From the NCBI RefSeq assembly GCF_003112735.1, contig NZ_BFBR01000003.1, positions 186,001-250,000 on the forward strand: a stretch of 64,000 bases of DNA, read 5' to 3'. The notes under the pieces were generated by a model that saw only the letters and a list, made by a program, of their open reading frames with translations, searched no databases and was not told where the DNA came from. Below are positions 9,653-17,762 of this stretch, one piece after another (the first letter of the stretch is position 1; each line of letters starts with the position of its first letter). This stretch comes from Candidatus Phycosocius bacilliformis. GTDB lineage: Bacteria; Pseudomonadota; Alphaproteobacteria; Caulobacterales; Aquidulcibacteraceae. The position numbers and the translations under genes were made by a program.

Positions 9653-10482
9653 TCCGGCCTGTTCAAGCCTTTCTGCTCAGCCTGATCGTCCTGCTTTTCG
9701 GCGAGATGTTCGCCGGTGGCGGGACGGCGCTTGCCCATGGCAATCATCAGCACACCAAAGGTGCGCCCGCCCCGGTTTTGGTGCTGCAGGGGGAGTTTGT
9801 GGTCCATGAATTGGGGGGGCGGCCTTTGCCGCAATCGGCAAGCCAACGGCGCCCCAGCTTGATCTTTCAAGACCCTGATGGGCTGACGGGCTATCTGGGC
9901 TGTAACCAAGTCAGTGCGCATGTGGTTCGCGGCCGAGGTGAGGAAGCCCGCTTTGGCCAGATTGTGACCACAAAAATGGCGTGCGCCGGTCCGGGCTTTG
10001 CGCGTGAACGCCAAATGCTGGTCGCGCTGCAAGGCACGCGCAAAATCACCAAATTCGGCCCAGAAATTCGCTTGCTCTCTGCAAGTGGCCGCGTGCTGGC
10101 CCGTCTATCGGCCATCGGCCCGCGCGGGGAAACCGGTCCTGGCCTCTATGGCAAGACATGGACCTTAATCCGCCTCAATGGTCGCTCATTGGATTCAGCG
10201 ACAGAACGCCCACAAATCCGGTTCGAGGCGGGTCAAATCAATGGCTCAACCGGTTGCAACAGCTTTTCGGGTCGCCATGAGCGCATTGGCGGCGTATCGC
10301 GCTTCCTCAATCTCATCCAGACCGAGCGGGCATGCGTTGCCACACTGGGCGACCCAATGGCGCTGGAAGCCGAATTTGTGCGTGCATTGAGCCAAAGTGA
10401 CCAGATCATATTGGAAGGCGGCCATTTGACCATTAAGGCCAGTGGCGGCTCAGAAACTCTGGTCTTCGAGGCTGGCCGATGA
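9637..10482 (+). CDS. secreted protein with two META (HslJ-like) domains
   Basis: A 281-aa protein if translation starts at GTG 9637, inside the end of the SDR gene, where a signal peptide begins (hydrophobic AFLLSLIVLLFGEMF, cut after TALA). A longer frame opens at 9550 but adds 29 residues without a signal. The mature part holds two META/HslJ-type domains. The first has GYLGCNQVSAHV and MACAGP (about 85-140); the second has GKTWTLIRLNG, STGCNSFSG and ERACVATLGDPM (about 175-260). META domains occur in envelope and heat-shock/novobiocin-resistance proteins such as HslJ. Translational coupling to the SDR is likely. A His-rich patch HGNHQH follows the cleavage site. Confidence 0.85.
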   Translation: MGPSLIRPVQAFLLSLIVLLFGEMFAGGGTALAHGNHQHTKGAPAPVLVLQGEFVVHELGGRPLPQSASQRRPSLIFQDPDGLTGYLGCNQVSAHVVRGRGEEARFGQIVTTKMACAGPGFARERQMLVALQGTRKITKFGPEIRLLSASGRVLARLSAIGPRGETGPGLYGKTWTLIRLNGRSLDSATERPQIRFEAGQINGSTGCNSFSGRHERIGGVSRFLNLIQTERACVATLGDPMALEAEFVRALSQSDQIILEGGHLTIKASGGSETLVFEAGR

Positions 10483-10517
10483 GACCCCACTGCGACCACT
10501 AGAGCCGAAACGCGGAT

Positions 10518-11429
10518 TTAGAGATGCCAAGGCGGGGTGCGTCCGCCAAACTTCTTCACCAGGAAATCTGAAAAGACTTCAAGCCTTTTGGGCTTGCCCC
10601 GGCCCGGTGGGCTGAGCAAGTGCAAGGTCAGTTCGGGCGAGCGCCAATCCTGTAGCACCGCCTCAAGCCGTCCGGCGCGAATGTCATCATTGACCAAGAA
10701 ATCAGGAAGATAGGCCACGCCAAGGCCTGCGCGCAGGGTCGGCATCTCAATCTCGCTGCCATTGATGGTGATTGGCCCTTGCACGCGCACCCGCAATTCC
10801 CGGCCATCTTCGGCCAGATAGCGCCATTGGGAATGGTTGGGAGTATTGGTGTAGCGAAAGCAACAATGCATGGCCAAATCTTCCGGCCGACGTGGCCGCC
10901 CACGCGCTTCCCAATAGGCAGGTGCAGCAACCGTCATCAGTCGAACCGGAGCGAGCTTACGAGCCAACAGGCTGGAATCGGGCATGGTGCCGATCCTTAT
11001 GGCAAGGTCAAAATTGTCCGCGACCATATCAACCGTGCGCTCGTCTATGCACAGCTCAAGGCTGATTTCGGGATAAGCGCGAATGAACTCTGGCAAAAGG
11101 TCTGCCAACCACCGCCGAGAAAATGCTTGCGGGGCGGCAATCTTCAAGTTTCCGCGAGGAACGGACCGGCTCTCACGGGCTTCATCGGCCAGGGCTTCTG
11201 CTTCTTCCATAATGCGCTGAGCGCGCAAATAGGCGCTTTGGCCCGCCTCTGTCAGGGTGAACAGGCGGGTGGTTCTGGCAAACAGATTGACCCCAAGACT
11301 CTGTTCTAACTCATTTATTTGTTTGGAGACCGTCGCCTTAGACAGCGCCAGATCGCGTGCAGCGGCTGTCACACTGGCTCGCTCCGCCACTTTGGCAAAG
11401 GTGCGTAACAGGTCGAGATTCACGATCAT
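10518..11429 (-). CDS. LysR-family transcriptional regulator
   Basis: A 303-aa LysR-type regulator. The N-terminal winged helix-turn-helix (about residues 4-62) reads LRTFAKVAERASVTAAARDL then SKATVSKQINELEQSLGVNLF. The rest is the periplasmic-binding-like effector domain of the CrgA/DmlR subgroup (ISLELCIDERTVDMVADNFDLAIRIG). ATG 11429 follows AAGGG at 6 bases. It is divergent from a flavodoxin-pirin pair, a common partnership in proteobacteria, where the regulator usually controls the pair in response to redox-active or quinone compounds. A perfect 6+6 inverted repeat lies between the two starts. Confidence 0.93.
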   Translation of the reverse strand: MIVNLDLLRTFAKVAERASVTAAARDLALSKATVSKQINELEQSLGVNLFARTTRLFTLTEAGQSAYLRAQRIMEEAEALADEARESRSVPRGNLKIAAPQAFSRRWLADLLPEFIRAYPEISLELCIDERTVDMVADNFDLAIRIGTMPDSSLLARKLAPVRLMTVAAPAYWEARGRPRRPEDLAMHCCFRYTNTPNHSQWRYLAEDGRELRVRVQGPITINGSEIEMPTLRAGLGVAYLPDFLVNDDIRAGRLEAVLQDWRSPELTLHLLSPPGRGKPKRLEVFSDFLVKKFGGRTPPWHL

Positions 11430-11459
11430 GACTTGCCCTTATGATATTGCACAAAATTG

Positions 11460-11476
11460 CGAAACAATGGGTTTCG
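11460..11476. promoter_or_regulatory. inverted repeat, candidate LysR operator
   Basis: CGAAAC and GTTTCG flank a 5-base spacer (AATGG), 30 bases upstream of the LysR start and about 110 bases before the flavodoxin start. The position between divergent genes suits a LysR binding site, although the classic T-N11-A core is not obvious. Function is inferred from position and symmetry. Confidence 0.4.
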
Positions 11477-11583
11477 TTTCTCCCTAGTATTCGAACAATT
11501 TAATCTCGTCCATATAGTTCGCCATGACAACAAGCCCGAGGGGCCGGCGATAACGGCCCCCGGAACAGGAAAGGTCTCCTCCC

Positions 11584-12159
11584 ATGACGACAGTCGCCAT
11601 CATTTATCATTCCGGCTATGGCCATACCGCTGTTGTAGCCGAACATATTGCCAAAGGCGTGACAGAAGCCGGTGGCAATGCTGTGCTGCTCAAGCTGGAA
11701 TCAGCCAGCCAAGATTTTACCGAAACCCTCGAGGCTGCCAGCCGTGCGGACGCCATCATCTTTGGGGCACCGACCTATATGGGCGACATCTCCTCCCCCC
11801 TGCGGGCTTTCTTTGAAGCCACCTCGAAAATCTGGTTCACATTGGGCTGGAAAGACAAAGTGGCAGGCGGTTTCACCAATTCGCTTAGCTTTGCCGGTGA
11901 CAAAGCCCATTCATTGAACTCCATCCTGACCTTGGCGATGCAGCATGGCATGATCTGGGTTGGAACTGGCTTGGCGCCCGGTGCCCATAGCAACAGCGAC
12001 GCTGCCCCTGACGTGGTCAACCGTTTGGGCTATTATATCGGGGTGGCAACCCAGTCCGATAACGCCGCCCCTGACATCACCCCACCTGCTGGTGACCGCG
12101 AATTTGCCCGTTTGTACGGCGCACGCATCACCGACATCACCCGCAAATTGAAAGGCTAA
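11584..12159 (+). CDS. flavodoxin-family NAD(P)H:quinone oxidoreductase (WrbA-like)
   Basis: A 191-aa flavodoxin-like protein. The FMN phosphate loop is IIYHSGYGHT (about residues 6-15), with FGAPTYMGDISSPLRAFFEATSKIW forming the second FMN-contact loop and KVAGGFTNS the third. Proteins of this kind reduce quinones by two electrons or act as NADPH-dependent FMN reductases, protecting against quinone redox cycling. It lies 3 bases upstream of a pirin gene and divergent from a LysR regulator, so the pair is probably induced together. WrbA itself is slightly longer at the N terminus, so I leave the symbol blank. Confidence 0.88.
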   Translation: MTTVAIIYHSGYGHTAVVAEHIAKGVTEAGGNAVLLKLESASQDFTETLEAASRADAIIFGAPTYMGDISSPLRAFFEATSKIWFTLGWKDKVAGGFTNSLSFAGDKAHSLNSILTLAMQHGMIWVGTGLAPGAHSNSDAAPDVVNRLGYYIGVATQSDNAAPDITPPAGDREFARLYGARITDITRKLKG

Positions 12160-12162
12160 ACC

Positions 12163-12861
12163 ATGATTGAGAAACGCGACTTCAACAGCTTAGGCCGGTT
12201 CAAAAACAGCTGGCTCAACGCACGACACCATTTCTCCTTCGGCCATTATCATGACCCCAAGCGCACCCAATGGGGCACGATCCGGGTGTGGAATGATGAT
12301 GAAATTGCGCCGGGGACAGGCTTTGATCCCCATGGCCATGCCGACATGGAAATCATCACCTATGTCCGCGAAGGCGCAATCACGCACAAAGACAGCCTGG
12401 GCAATGTCGGCCGGACCGAGGCCGGTGACGTGCAGGTGATGAGTGCGGGTACCGGCATCACCCATGCTGAATACAATATGGAAAGCGAGACCACCAAGCT
12501 TTACCAAATCTGGATCCTGCCTGAGAGCGGTGGAATTGCCCCATCCTGGGGTGCGGCTAAATTCCCCAAGGATGACAGATCAGGCCAGTTCGTGACCTTG
12601 GCTTCAGGCTATCCAGAAGATGACGGGGCGTTGCCGATCCGCCAGAAGGCCCGTGTCTTGGGTGCGACGCTGAAGGCGGGCGAAACCGTCAGCTATGATC
12701 TGGCCAGCGGCCGCCACGCCTATTTGGCCGCGGCCAAAGGTGTGGTCGAACTCAATGGCATCGATCTTTATGAGCGCGATGCAGCAGCCATCAAAGATGA
12801 ACCCACCTTGACCATCAAGGCGGTGGTAGACGCCGAGCTTGTGCTGGTTGATGCGCCCTAA
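12163..12861 (+). CDS. pirin family protein
   Basis: A 232-aa bicupin of the pirin family. The metal-binding N-terminal cupin has GFDPHGHADMEIITYV (about residues 51-66), giving the HxH...E ligands, followed by the second motif GTGITHAEYN with the last His. The best-studied bacterial relative, YhhW, has quercetinase activity; other pirins act in redox or transcription control. Three bases separate it from the flavodoxin gene, so they form one transcription unit, which suggests a role in handling flavonoid- or quinone-like compounds. The C-terminal cupin is degenerate, as is normal for the family. Confidence 0.93.
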   Translation: MIEKRDFNSLGRFKNSWLNARHHFSFGHYHDPKRTQWGTIRVWNDDEIAPGTGFDPHGHADMEIITYVREGAITHKDSLGNVGRTEAGDVQVMSAGTGITHAEYNMESETTKLYQIWILPESGGIAPSWGAAKFPKDDRSGQFVTLASGYPEDDGALPIRQKARVLGATLKAGETVSYDLASGRHAYLAAAKGVVELNGIDLYERDAAAIKDEPTLTIKAVVDAELVLVDAP

Positions 12862-12884
12862 CGGGTGATAGTGGGTCTGTCTAT

Positions 12885-12920
12885 TGTCATCCCGGATCGG
12901 CTTCGCCGTCCGGGATGACA
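12885..12920. repeat. palindromic intergenic repeat, copy 1
   Basis: TGTCATCCCGGA and TCCGGGATGACA are perfect 12-base inverted arms. The 12-base centre contains a second stem CGGC-TTC-GCCG with a single bulged T. No T-run follows, so it is not a simple terminator. A second copy in the opposite orientation starts at 19231. It resembles dispersed REP-type elements of alphaproteobacteria. Confidence 0.8.
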
Positions 12921-13035
12921 GTGCATTGTACAATCAAACTTGGGGCCGCTTTCTTGGGCTACGACCCGGCGTTCGCCTTGGGGCACTGAACCAGTCCGCA
13001 CCAGCCTGCGTAAGACAGGGTGAAAGGTGTTCCCC

Positions 13036-13578
13036 ATGATCAAATCTCTGCAAAAGCTCGCTGCCCTCGGTGCGGTCGCCATCAGTGTGGCTGGTTGCGC
13101 GACCACAGCTGCTGCCCCCACAGCCAAAGCCCCCGAACGGCTGGCGCTGGAAGACTATTTCAAAGGCAAGACCACAGCTTGGGGTGTTTTCCAAGATCGC
13201 AATGGCACGCTCATTCGCCAGTTCAAGGTCGATATCGACGGACAATGGGACGGCTCGGTCCTCACTCTGGACGAGCGGTTTGATTATGCCGACGGCGCCA
13301 AGGAACAACGCATCTGGAAAATCCGCAAGACTGGCCCCAATACCTATGAAGGCACGGCCGGGGATGTGCGCGGCGTGGCCCGTGGTCTTGTCCAAGGCAA
13401 TCAATTGTCTTGGGTTTATGATGTCGACTTGAAAGTCGGCGACCGCACCATATTGGTGACCTTCGATGATCGCATGTGGCTGCAACCTGATGGCATTTTG
13501 ATCAATCGCGCCAAGGTCAAAAAATTCGGTATTACATTCGGGGAAGCCATCATCGTATTCCAGCCGACGCCACGCTGA
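13036..13578 (+). CDS. DUF3833 family lipoprotein
   Basis: A 180-aa lipoprotein. Translation probably starts at ATG 13036, 8-9 bases after AAAGG, rather than at GTG 13027, which overlaps that site. The signal peptide ends in the lipobox VAGC (Cys about residue 20), so the protein is anchored in the envelope. The mature part carries the DUF3833 signature: LEDYFKGKTTAWGVFQDRNG, RQFKVDIDG, RIWKI and DDRMWLQPDGILINRAKVKKFG. The family is of unknown function and is common in marine and aquatic proteobacteria. It stands alone after a palindromic repeat. Confidence 0.88.
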   Translation: MIKSLQKLAALGAVAISVAGCATTAAAPTAKAPERLALEDYFKGKTTAWGVFQDRNGTLIRQFKVDIDGQWDGSVLTLDERFDYADGAKEQRIWKIRKTGPNTYEGTAGDVRGVARGLVQGNQLSWVYDVDLKVGDRTILVTFDDRMWLQPDGILINRAKVKKFGITFGEAIIVFQPTPR

Positions 13579-13725
13579 GAGGAGCGCGGCCACCTCGCGT
13601 GCCCATTCACAATTGTAAGGTGCCCATCTTGCCGAAGTGCTGATTCAAGGTCATTCTGGGGCTAGGTGGGTTGGAGCCGCAACAGCGCGGTTATGTTCAG
13701 CAAATGTGTGATCAAGGAGAGAGAA

Positions 13726-14199
13726 ATGGTAAAGCTGATGTCTGCAGGTACCTTGCTCTTTGCGATGCTGGCGGCGGGTTCTGCCATGGCCGAGCCGTTG
13801 CAGGTCAACGTGTCCTTTGGCGAGGCGGCCCAGAAAAAGCTCGAGAAGACCTATGGCCTGCGCGAGAAGGCCGTCATTGAAGAGATGGTGGTCGACAATC
13901 TGCGCGAAACCCTGAAAGGCGGGGTGGCGCGAGTCGATGTTGTTGTTCATGACATGACGGCAAACCGGCCGACTTTTCAGGAATTGAATGACAAGCCCGG
14001 GCTGTCATTACAAAGCTTTGGGATCGGCGGGGCTGATGTTTCGGGCAAGGCCTATGATGCGGCCGGCAATCTCCTCGGTGAAGCCAGCTATAATTGGACT
14101 GGTGATATCTTCTGGGCAGATGCTGCGTGGGTCTGGTCCGACACGGATCGGACACTCTCGGTCTTTGCCCGCAAACTGGCCAAAGCTGTCCCCGGCTAA
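13726..14199 (+). CDS. secreted hypothetical protein
   Basis: A 157-aa protein that I do not recognise. ATG 13726 follows AAGGAGAG at a good distance and starts a clear signal peptide (MVKLMSAGTLLFAMLAAG, cut after AMA), so the earlier in-frame start at 13666 is discarded. The mature part is about 135 residues with no cysteines. Its end is Trp-rich (NWTGDIFWADAAWVW), suggesting a small beta-rich periplasmic domain. A rho-independent terminator follows about 30 bases after the stop, so it is a single-gene unit or the end of one. Confidence 0.75.
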   Translation: MVKLMSAGTLLFAMLAAGSAMAEPLQVNVSFGEAAQKKLEKTYGLREKAVIEEMVVDNLRETLKGGVARVDVVVHDMTANRPTFQELNDKPGLSLQSFGIGGADVSGKAYDAAGNLLGEASYNWTGDIFWADAAWVWSDTDRTLSVFARKLAKAVPG

Positions 14200-14228
14200 A
14201 ACAGCGGCCAATCAAGTAGAGTTCAGAC

Positions 14229-14264
14229 GGGCGTGACCAAACTCGGTCGCGCCCCATTTGTTTT
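14229..14264 (+). terminator. rho-independent terminator after 13726-14199
   Basis: GGGCGTGACC and GGTCGCGCCC form a 10-bp stem with one G-T wobble around a 6-base loop (AAACTC). It is followed by CATTTGTTTT. It lies 30 bases after the stop of the secreted protein gene. Confidence 0.7.
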
Positions 14265-14559
14265 GACGATGCAATCTGTGCCGGAATGACACCTGGCCGT
14301 GCCAAACAATGTGCGCAGCTGTTACGAATGGCCTGCGCAACCTGAGACAATAGGCATAATCTTGTGACCTCATATCGGCCGATTGGATATAGAATACACA
14401 ACTAATTCCTTGTTTTGTGGACGCGCATCAGATTAAGGCGCACGGTCTCACGAAATTTTTACCGTGCCATGTCATGTTTGGTGACTGATTTCGTTTAAGG
14501 ACGGAGTTGGTTGGACTTCGTTTTGCTTAGTGGGCCTCAGGTTTGTCAGGATCAGGCTG
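14265..14559. other. intergenic stretch, no gene seen
   Basis: About 295 bases between the terminator and the GNAT-protein start. I see no convincing reading frame or RNA gene. It becomes AT-richer around 14370-14420 and 14455-14500, where a promoter for the downstream gene probably lies. No clear -35/-10 pair or operator could be assigned by eye. Confidence 0.5.
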
Positions 14560-15759
14560 ATGAAGCTTGGACATATAGACCAAGTTATGGAGCGTCACCT
14601 CGTGCAACATCCATCTCATGTCATCCTGGTCCCTTTGATGGACATACAGCCATCGGATATCGCGCGGATGGCCAGCTTCCGCGACGTGGCAGGCACCCAA
14701 GCAACGCCCTTCCTATCGCCCGCATTTCTTGTGACCGCAGGGCCTGTCATTCCAGGTGGTCAGTTGGCCTGTTTCATGGATGGAGACACAGTCGTCGGCT
14801 ATTTTGCGTTCCAGCGTCGCGGACAGACCCTGCAACCTGCCGGGGCACCTTTGACCGATTATCATGCTCCCATCATGCAGGCTGGCTATCAGCCCGATTG
14901 GGACATGGTGTTGAAAGCCAGTGGGGCACGACGTCTTGAATTCAACGGCATGATTGGTGACCATGGTTTGCGCGCAGATACCATCGTCAAGCATCGCCAG
15001 ATTGCGGCTGTTTGGGACGGCTTTGACTCTTGGTTTGCCCAACAGAAGGCCCGATCCCCCAAGTTCTTCAAAAATCTTGGCCGCTGTACGCGCAACATCG
15101 CCAAAGACCTTCCAGACATGGCGTTTGTCTGGCGCGATGTCACCGAAGACCTGCTTGATTGGGTCCTCGACCTGAAGGTCGCCCAATACAAGCGGACCGG
15201 CATGCACGATGTCTTCGATTGTGGGTGGACACGTGACTTGCTGCTCGAACTCGCCCGCAAAGCCTCTCCCGATTTTGGCTTAAAGGCAGGGGTCTTTCAC
15301 TGTCAGGGTGACATTATTGCCGCTGAAATCTGTTTGATCGAGGGCAAGGAACTTCATTTCTGGTTTCCAGCTTACAGCCCCGATTATGCGCGTTACTCGC
15401 CCGGTGTTGTGCTGACTTTCGAGATCATTCGCCATTTGTCTGCACAGGGGGTTGAGGTGTTCGACTTTGGCAGCGGCGGCGAGGCCTATAAGTCACCCAT
15501 GACCACGGACGGCCCGCTTTGCTATGAGGGCCAGATTGGCCAAGCTCTGCATTTGCCGGTCAAAAGCCAGCGTCTCAATCGGATGTGGTTGAGCGTGTGG
15601 CGCAGGGCCCAGATTGTGCGGGCATGCGAGACATCACTGTCCGGCAAGATCAAAGCCTTTGCCAGCCTCCTTCATCGCCTGCAATTTCGTGTTCGCCAAA
15701 AAGCCATGGCGCGCATGAACTTGTGGCAGGACCGCCAAAAAGGCGAGGCATTGCCGTAA
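14560..15759 (+). CDS. CelD/BcsL-like GNAT acetyltransferase
   Basis: A 399-aa protein of the acetyltransferase_6 (CelD/BcsL, FemAB-like) group with two GNAT folds. The second fold is recognisable from FHCQGDIIAAEICLIEGKELHFWFPAYSPDYARYSPGVVLTFEIIRH and VEVFDFGSGGEAYK (about residues 255-320), the usual core of this family. Related proteins act in cellulose or exopolysaccharide production and cell-envelope modification; the substrate here is unknown. ATG 14560 is preferred because AGGAT precedes it at 9 bases; GTG 14530 would add 10 residues. It is convergent with queD, one base apart. Confidence 0.82.
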   Translation: MKLGHIDQVMERHLVQHPSHVILVPLMDIQPSDIARMASFRDVAGTQATPFLSPAFLVTAGPVIPGGQLACFMDGDTVVGYFAFQRRGQTLQPAGAPLTDYHAPIMQAGYQPDWDMVLKASGARRLEFNGMIGDHGLRADTIVKHRQIAAVWDGFDSWFAQQKARSPKFFKNLGRCTRNIAKDLPDMAFVWRDVTEDLLDWVLDLKVAQYKRTGMHDVFDCGWTRDLLLELARKASPDFGLKAGVFHCQGDIIAAEICLIEGKELHFWFPAYSPDYARYSPGVVLTFEIIRHLSAQGVEVFDFGSGGEAYKSPMTTDGPLCYEGQIGQALHLPVKSQRLNRMWLSVWRRAQIVRACETSLSGKIKAFASLLHRLQFRVRQKAMARMNLWQDRQKGEALP

Positions 15760-15760
15760 C

Positions 15761-16132
15761 CTAAACGCCGATTTCCAGCGTGCACATTTCACCCAATGAC
15801 GGGCGGGCGACCGATACCCGACGCAGGTTGGGCAGGCTAGGTCCCAAACGCTTGGCAACCCAGACACAAATATTCTCCAATGTCGGCGTCTCAAGGCCCT
15901 CGATCTCGTTGAGGAATGAATGGTCCAGCTGATCACGCACGGTCGCAATCGCCCGGGTCAGCTCGGCAAAATCCCGCACCCAATGGTCTTTGCCATCGGC
16001 TTCATCCTCAACAGATACGTCCAGCCTAAAGGAATGGCCATGCAAACGGCGATAGGGATGATCAGCCTCCCCTTGGTGCAAGTGGTGGGCAGCATCAAAC
16101 GTCACACTTTTGGTCAAGAGACAGCGGGTCAC
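15761..16132 (-). CDS. queD: QueD-like 6-carboxytetrahydropterin synthase
   Basis: A 123-aa COG0720/PTPS-family protein. QueD converts dihydroneopterin triphosphate to 6-carboxy-5,6,7,8-tetrahydropterin, the second step of 7-deazaguanine (preQ0/queuosine) synthesis. Zinc ligands are visible as His in FDAAHHLH and both His in LHGHSF. The usual QueD motif CxxxHGH reads YRRLHGH here, so the cysteine considered catalytic is Tyr. The distal catalytic region DQLDHSFLNEI and the TLENICVWVAKRL segment are normal. Its ATG overlaps the queE stop (ATGA). The operon context queC-queE-queD makes the role secure at the pathway level despite the missing Cys. Confidence 0.88.
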   Translation of the reverse strand: MTRCLLTKSVTFDAAHHLHQGEADHPYRRLHGHSFRLDVSVEDEADGKDHWVRDFAELTRAIATVRDQLDHSFLNEIEGLETPTLENICVWVAKRLGPSLPNLRRVSVARPSLGEMCTLEIGV

Positions 16133-16764
16133 GGGATTCCAAGTACCTTATGGGTTTGCAGGCTCAATCGCCATTGGGGATGAGCAAGACAATAGTCAAC
16201 AGCAGCTTGGGTGTTGGCGACCTTATTGGGGCCATCCATTGGCTGCAGGAAGAAGTGGGTAAAGTCGAGCTTGGCAAAGCGGTCAGGCATGGCCGTGGGC
16301 TGAGGATAGACGAGCTTGAGCTCATCCCCCCGGGTCAGGACAACCGGAGCCGTCGCCTTAGGGCTCACGCAAATCCAATCAATACCGGGTGGGGCAACAT
16401 GTGTTCCATTGGTCTCCACCGCGATCTCAAATCCGGCTGCATGCAGGGCGTCAATCAAGGCTTCATCCAGCTGCAGCAAAGGCTCGCCACCGGTGCAAAC
16501 CACATAGGGCCGACCTTGGCCAGGATCGGGCCAAAGCGCAGTGACGTGGGCCGCCAAAGCCTCTGCCGTCTCAAACTTGCCCCCACCCTCGCCATCGGTG
16601 CCGACAAAATCAGTGTCGCAAAAGGAGCAGACTGCGCTTGCCCGATCCTGTTCGCGCCCACTCCACAGATTGCATCCAGCAAAGCGCAAGAACACCGCCG
16701 GCCGCCCCGCCTGCCCGCCCTCGCCTTGTAGGGTGTAGAAACATTCTTTCACCATATAGGTCAT
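16129..16764 (-). CDS. queE: 7-carboxy-7-deazaguanine synthase
   Basis: A 211-aa radical-SAM enzyme that converts 6-carboxytetrahydropterin to 7-carboxy-7-deazaguanine. Its cluster motif is the CX14CX2C variant (Cys in FAGCNLW, then VCSFCDTDF), a known QueE form, instead of CX3CX2[13 protein letters not shown] is the SAM-contact GGEP motif and AVETNGT the next conserved strand. ATG 16764 overlaps the queC stop as ATGA and sits just before [13 protein letters not shown], the family N terminus. The longer frame to 16848 is therefore rejected. It is the middle gene of queC-queE-queD. Confidence 0.95.
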   Translation of the reverse strand: MTYMVKECFYTLQGEGGQAGRPAVFLRFAGCNLWSGREQDRASAVCSFCDTDFVGTDGEGGGKFETAEALAAHVTALWPDPGQGRPYVVCTGGEPLLQLDEALIDALHAAGFEIAVETNGTHVAPPGIDWICVSPKATAPVVLTRGDELKLVYPQPTAMPDRFAKLDFTHFFLQPMDGPNKVANTQAAVDYCLAHPQWRLSLQTHKVLGIP

Positions 16765-17474
16765 GATTGGGCTTGCTCCGCTTGCCAAGCAGCCCACCCT
16801 GCCGCCCGCAGGTCGCAGGCCGGACATGTACCACAGCCATAGCCCCAATCGTGCCGATGAGTCCGGTCGCCATGATAGCAGGTGTGGGAATGCTCGACTG
16901 TCAGATCAACCAGCCCCTGACCACCCAATTGATGCGCCAAAGCCCATGTTTGGGCTTTGGTCAGATACATCAGCGGTGTCGACACCTGAAATGGGGCATC
17001 CATGCCCAGAGACAGGCTTTGCTCCACCGCATCCAAGGTCGCCCGTCTGCAATCTGGATATCCTGAAAAATCGGTCTCGCACATGCCACCGACCAGAACC
17101 CCCAAGCCACGCCGATAGGCTAAAGCAGCAGCAAAGGTCAGGAAAATCAGATTGCGCCCGGGGACAAAAGTCGTTGGCAGTCCGGTTTCTGCCAAGGCGA
17201 TCTCGGTCTGGCGGGTTAGTGATGTATCTGAGATCTGCCCTAAGACGGGCAAGTCCAACACATGGTCATCACCCAATTTGTCAGCCCATTGGGGAAATTG
17301 GCCACGCAACGCATCGAGCAAGATCAAGCGCTGCGTCAGTTCAACCCGATGCCGCTGGCCATAATCAAACCCGATTGTCTCAACCCGCGCAAAGCGCGAC
17401 AAAGCCCAAGCCAGACAGGCAGTGGAATCCTGCCCCCCTGAAAACAGGACAAGCGCGTGGGTGGGCTCTAACAC
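16761..17474 (-). CDS. queC: 7-cyano-7-deazaguanine (preQ0) synthase
   Basis: A 237-aa ATP-dependent enzyme that turns 7-carboxy-7-deazaguanine into preQ0, the nitrile precursor of queuosine in tRNA. The PP-loop is [14 protein letters not shown] (about residues 10-23). The zinc-binding end is [17 protein letters not shown] with a further Cys in [24 protein letters not shown] is the conserved core helix. Translation starts at GTG 17474. It is first in the operon queC-queE-queD, each gene overlapping the next by ATGA. queF and tgt are not in the window. Confidence 0.96.
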   Translation of the reverse strand: MLEPTHALVLFSGGQDSTACLAWALSRFARVETIGFDYGQRHRVELTQRLILLDALRGQFPQWADKLGDDHVLDLPVLGQISDTSLTRQTEIALAETGLPTTFVPGRNLIFLTFAAALAYRRGLGVLVGGMCETDFSGYPDCRRATLDAVEQSLSLGMDAPFQVSTPLMYLTKAQTWALAHQLGGQGLVDLTVEHSHTCYHGDRTHRHDWGYGCGTCPACDLRAAGWAAWQAEQAQS

Positions 17475-17762
17475 GAGAATGGGTCTTTCCAGCTGAGTTT
17501 CGAGGAAGGGCGGCCCCTGTAGCGCATTTTAGCCCAATCTGAAACCACCGCCGCGCAGAACCGCTTAGGTTCCCCCAAATGGCACCTCCACCGCTATGCC
17601 GATACTGGTTACAGTCGGAGTTCGCGACGAGTACAACTTATAATTGGACAGATAACATGGTTATTAAATAATAGTCGGGTGACGTCTTTAACGAGTCCAC
17701 AAGGTTCCTTCAGTATTATGTGATAGTCGATATCCAACTGTAATTAGAAGTTCAGGTGACAC
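17475..17762. promoter_or_regulatory. divergent intergenic region queC / pentapeptide gene
   Basis: This 288-base region separates two divergent genes and must hold both promoters. The half next to the pentapeptide gene (17630-17760) is clearly AT-rich. I looked for a preQ1 riboswitch in front of queC and saw no convincing pseudoknot. No RNA gene or open frame is apparent. Confidence 0.45.

Noticed and set aside
12885-12920. Transcription terminator after the pirin gene
   Set aside because: The hairpin is strong but has no T-run on either strand, and a second inverted copy exists, so a repeat is the better reading.
17475-17580. preQ1 riboswitch in front of queC
   Set aside because: No C-rich hairpin followed by an A-rich tail could be found on the minus strand.
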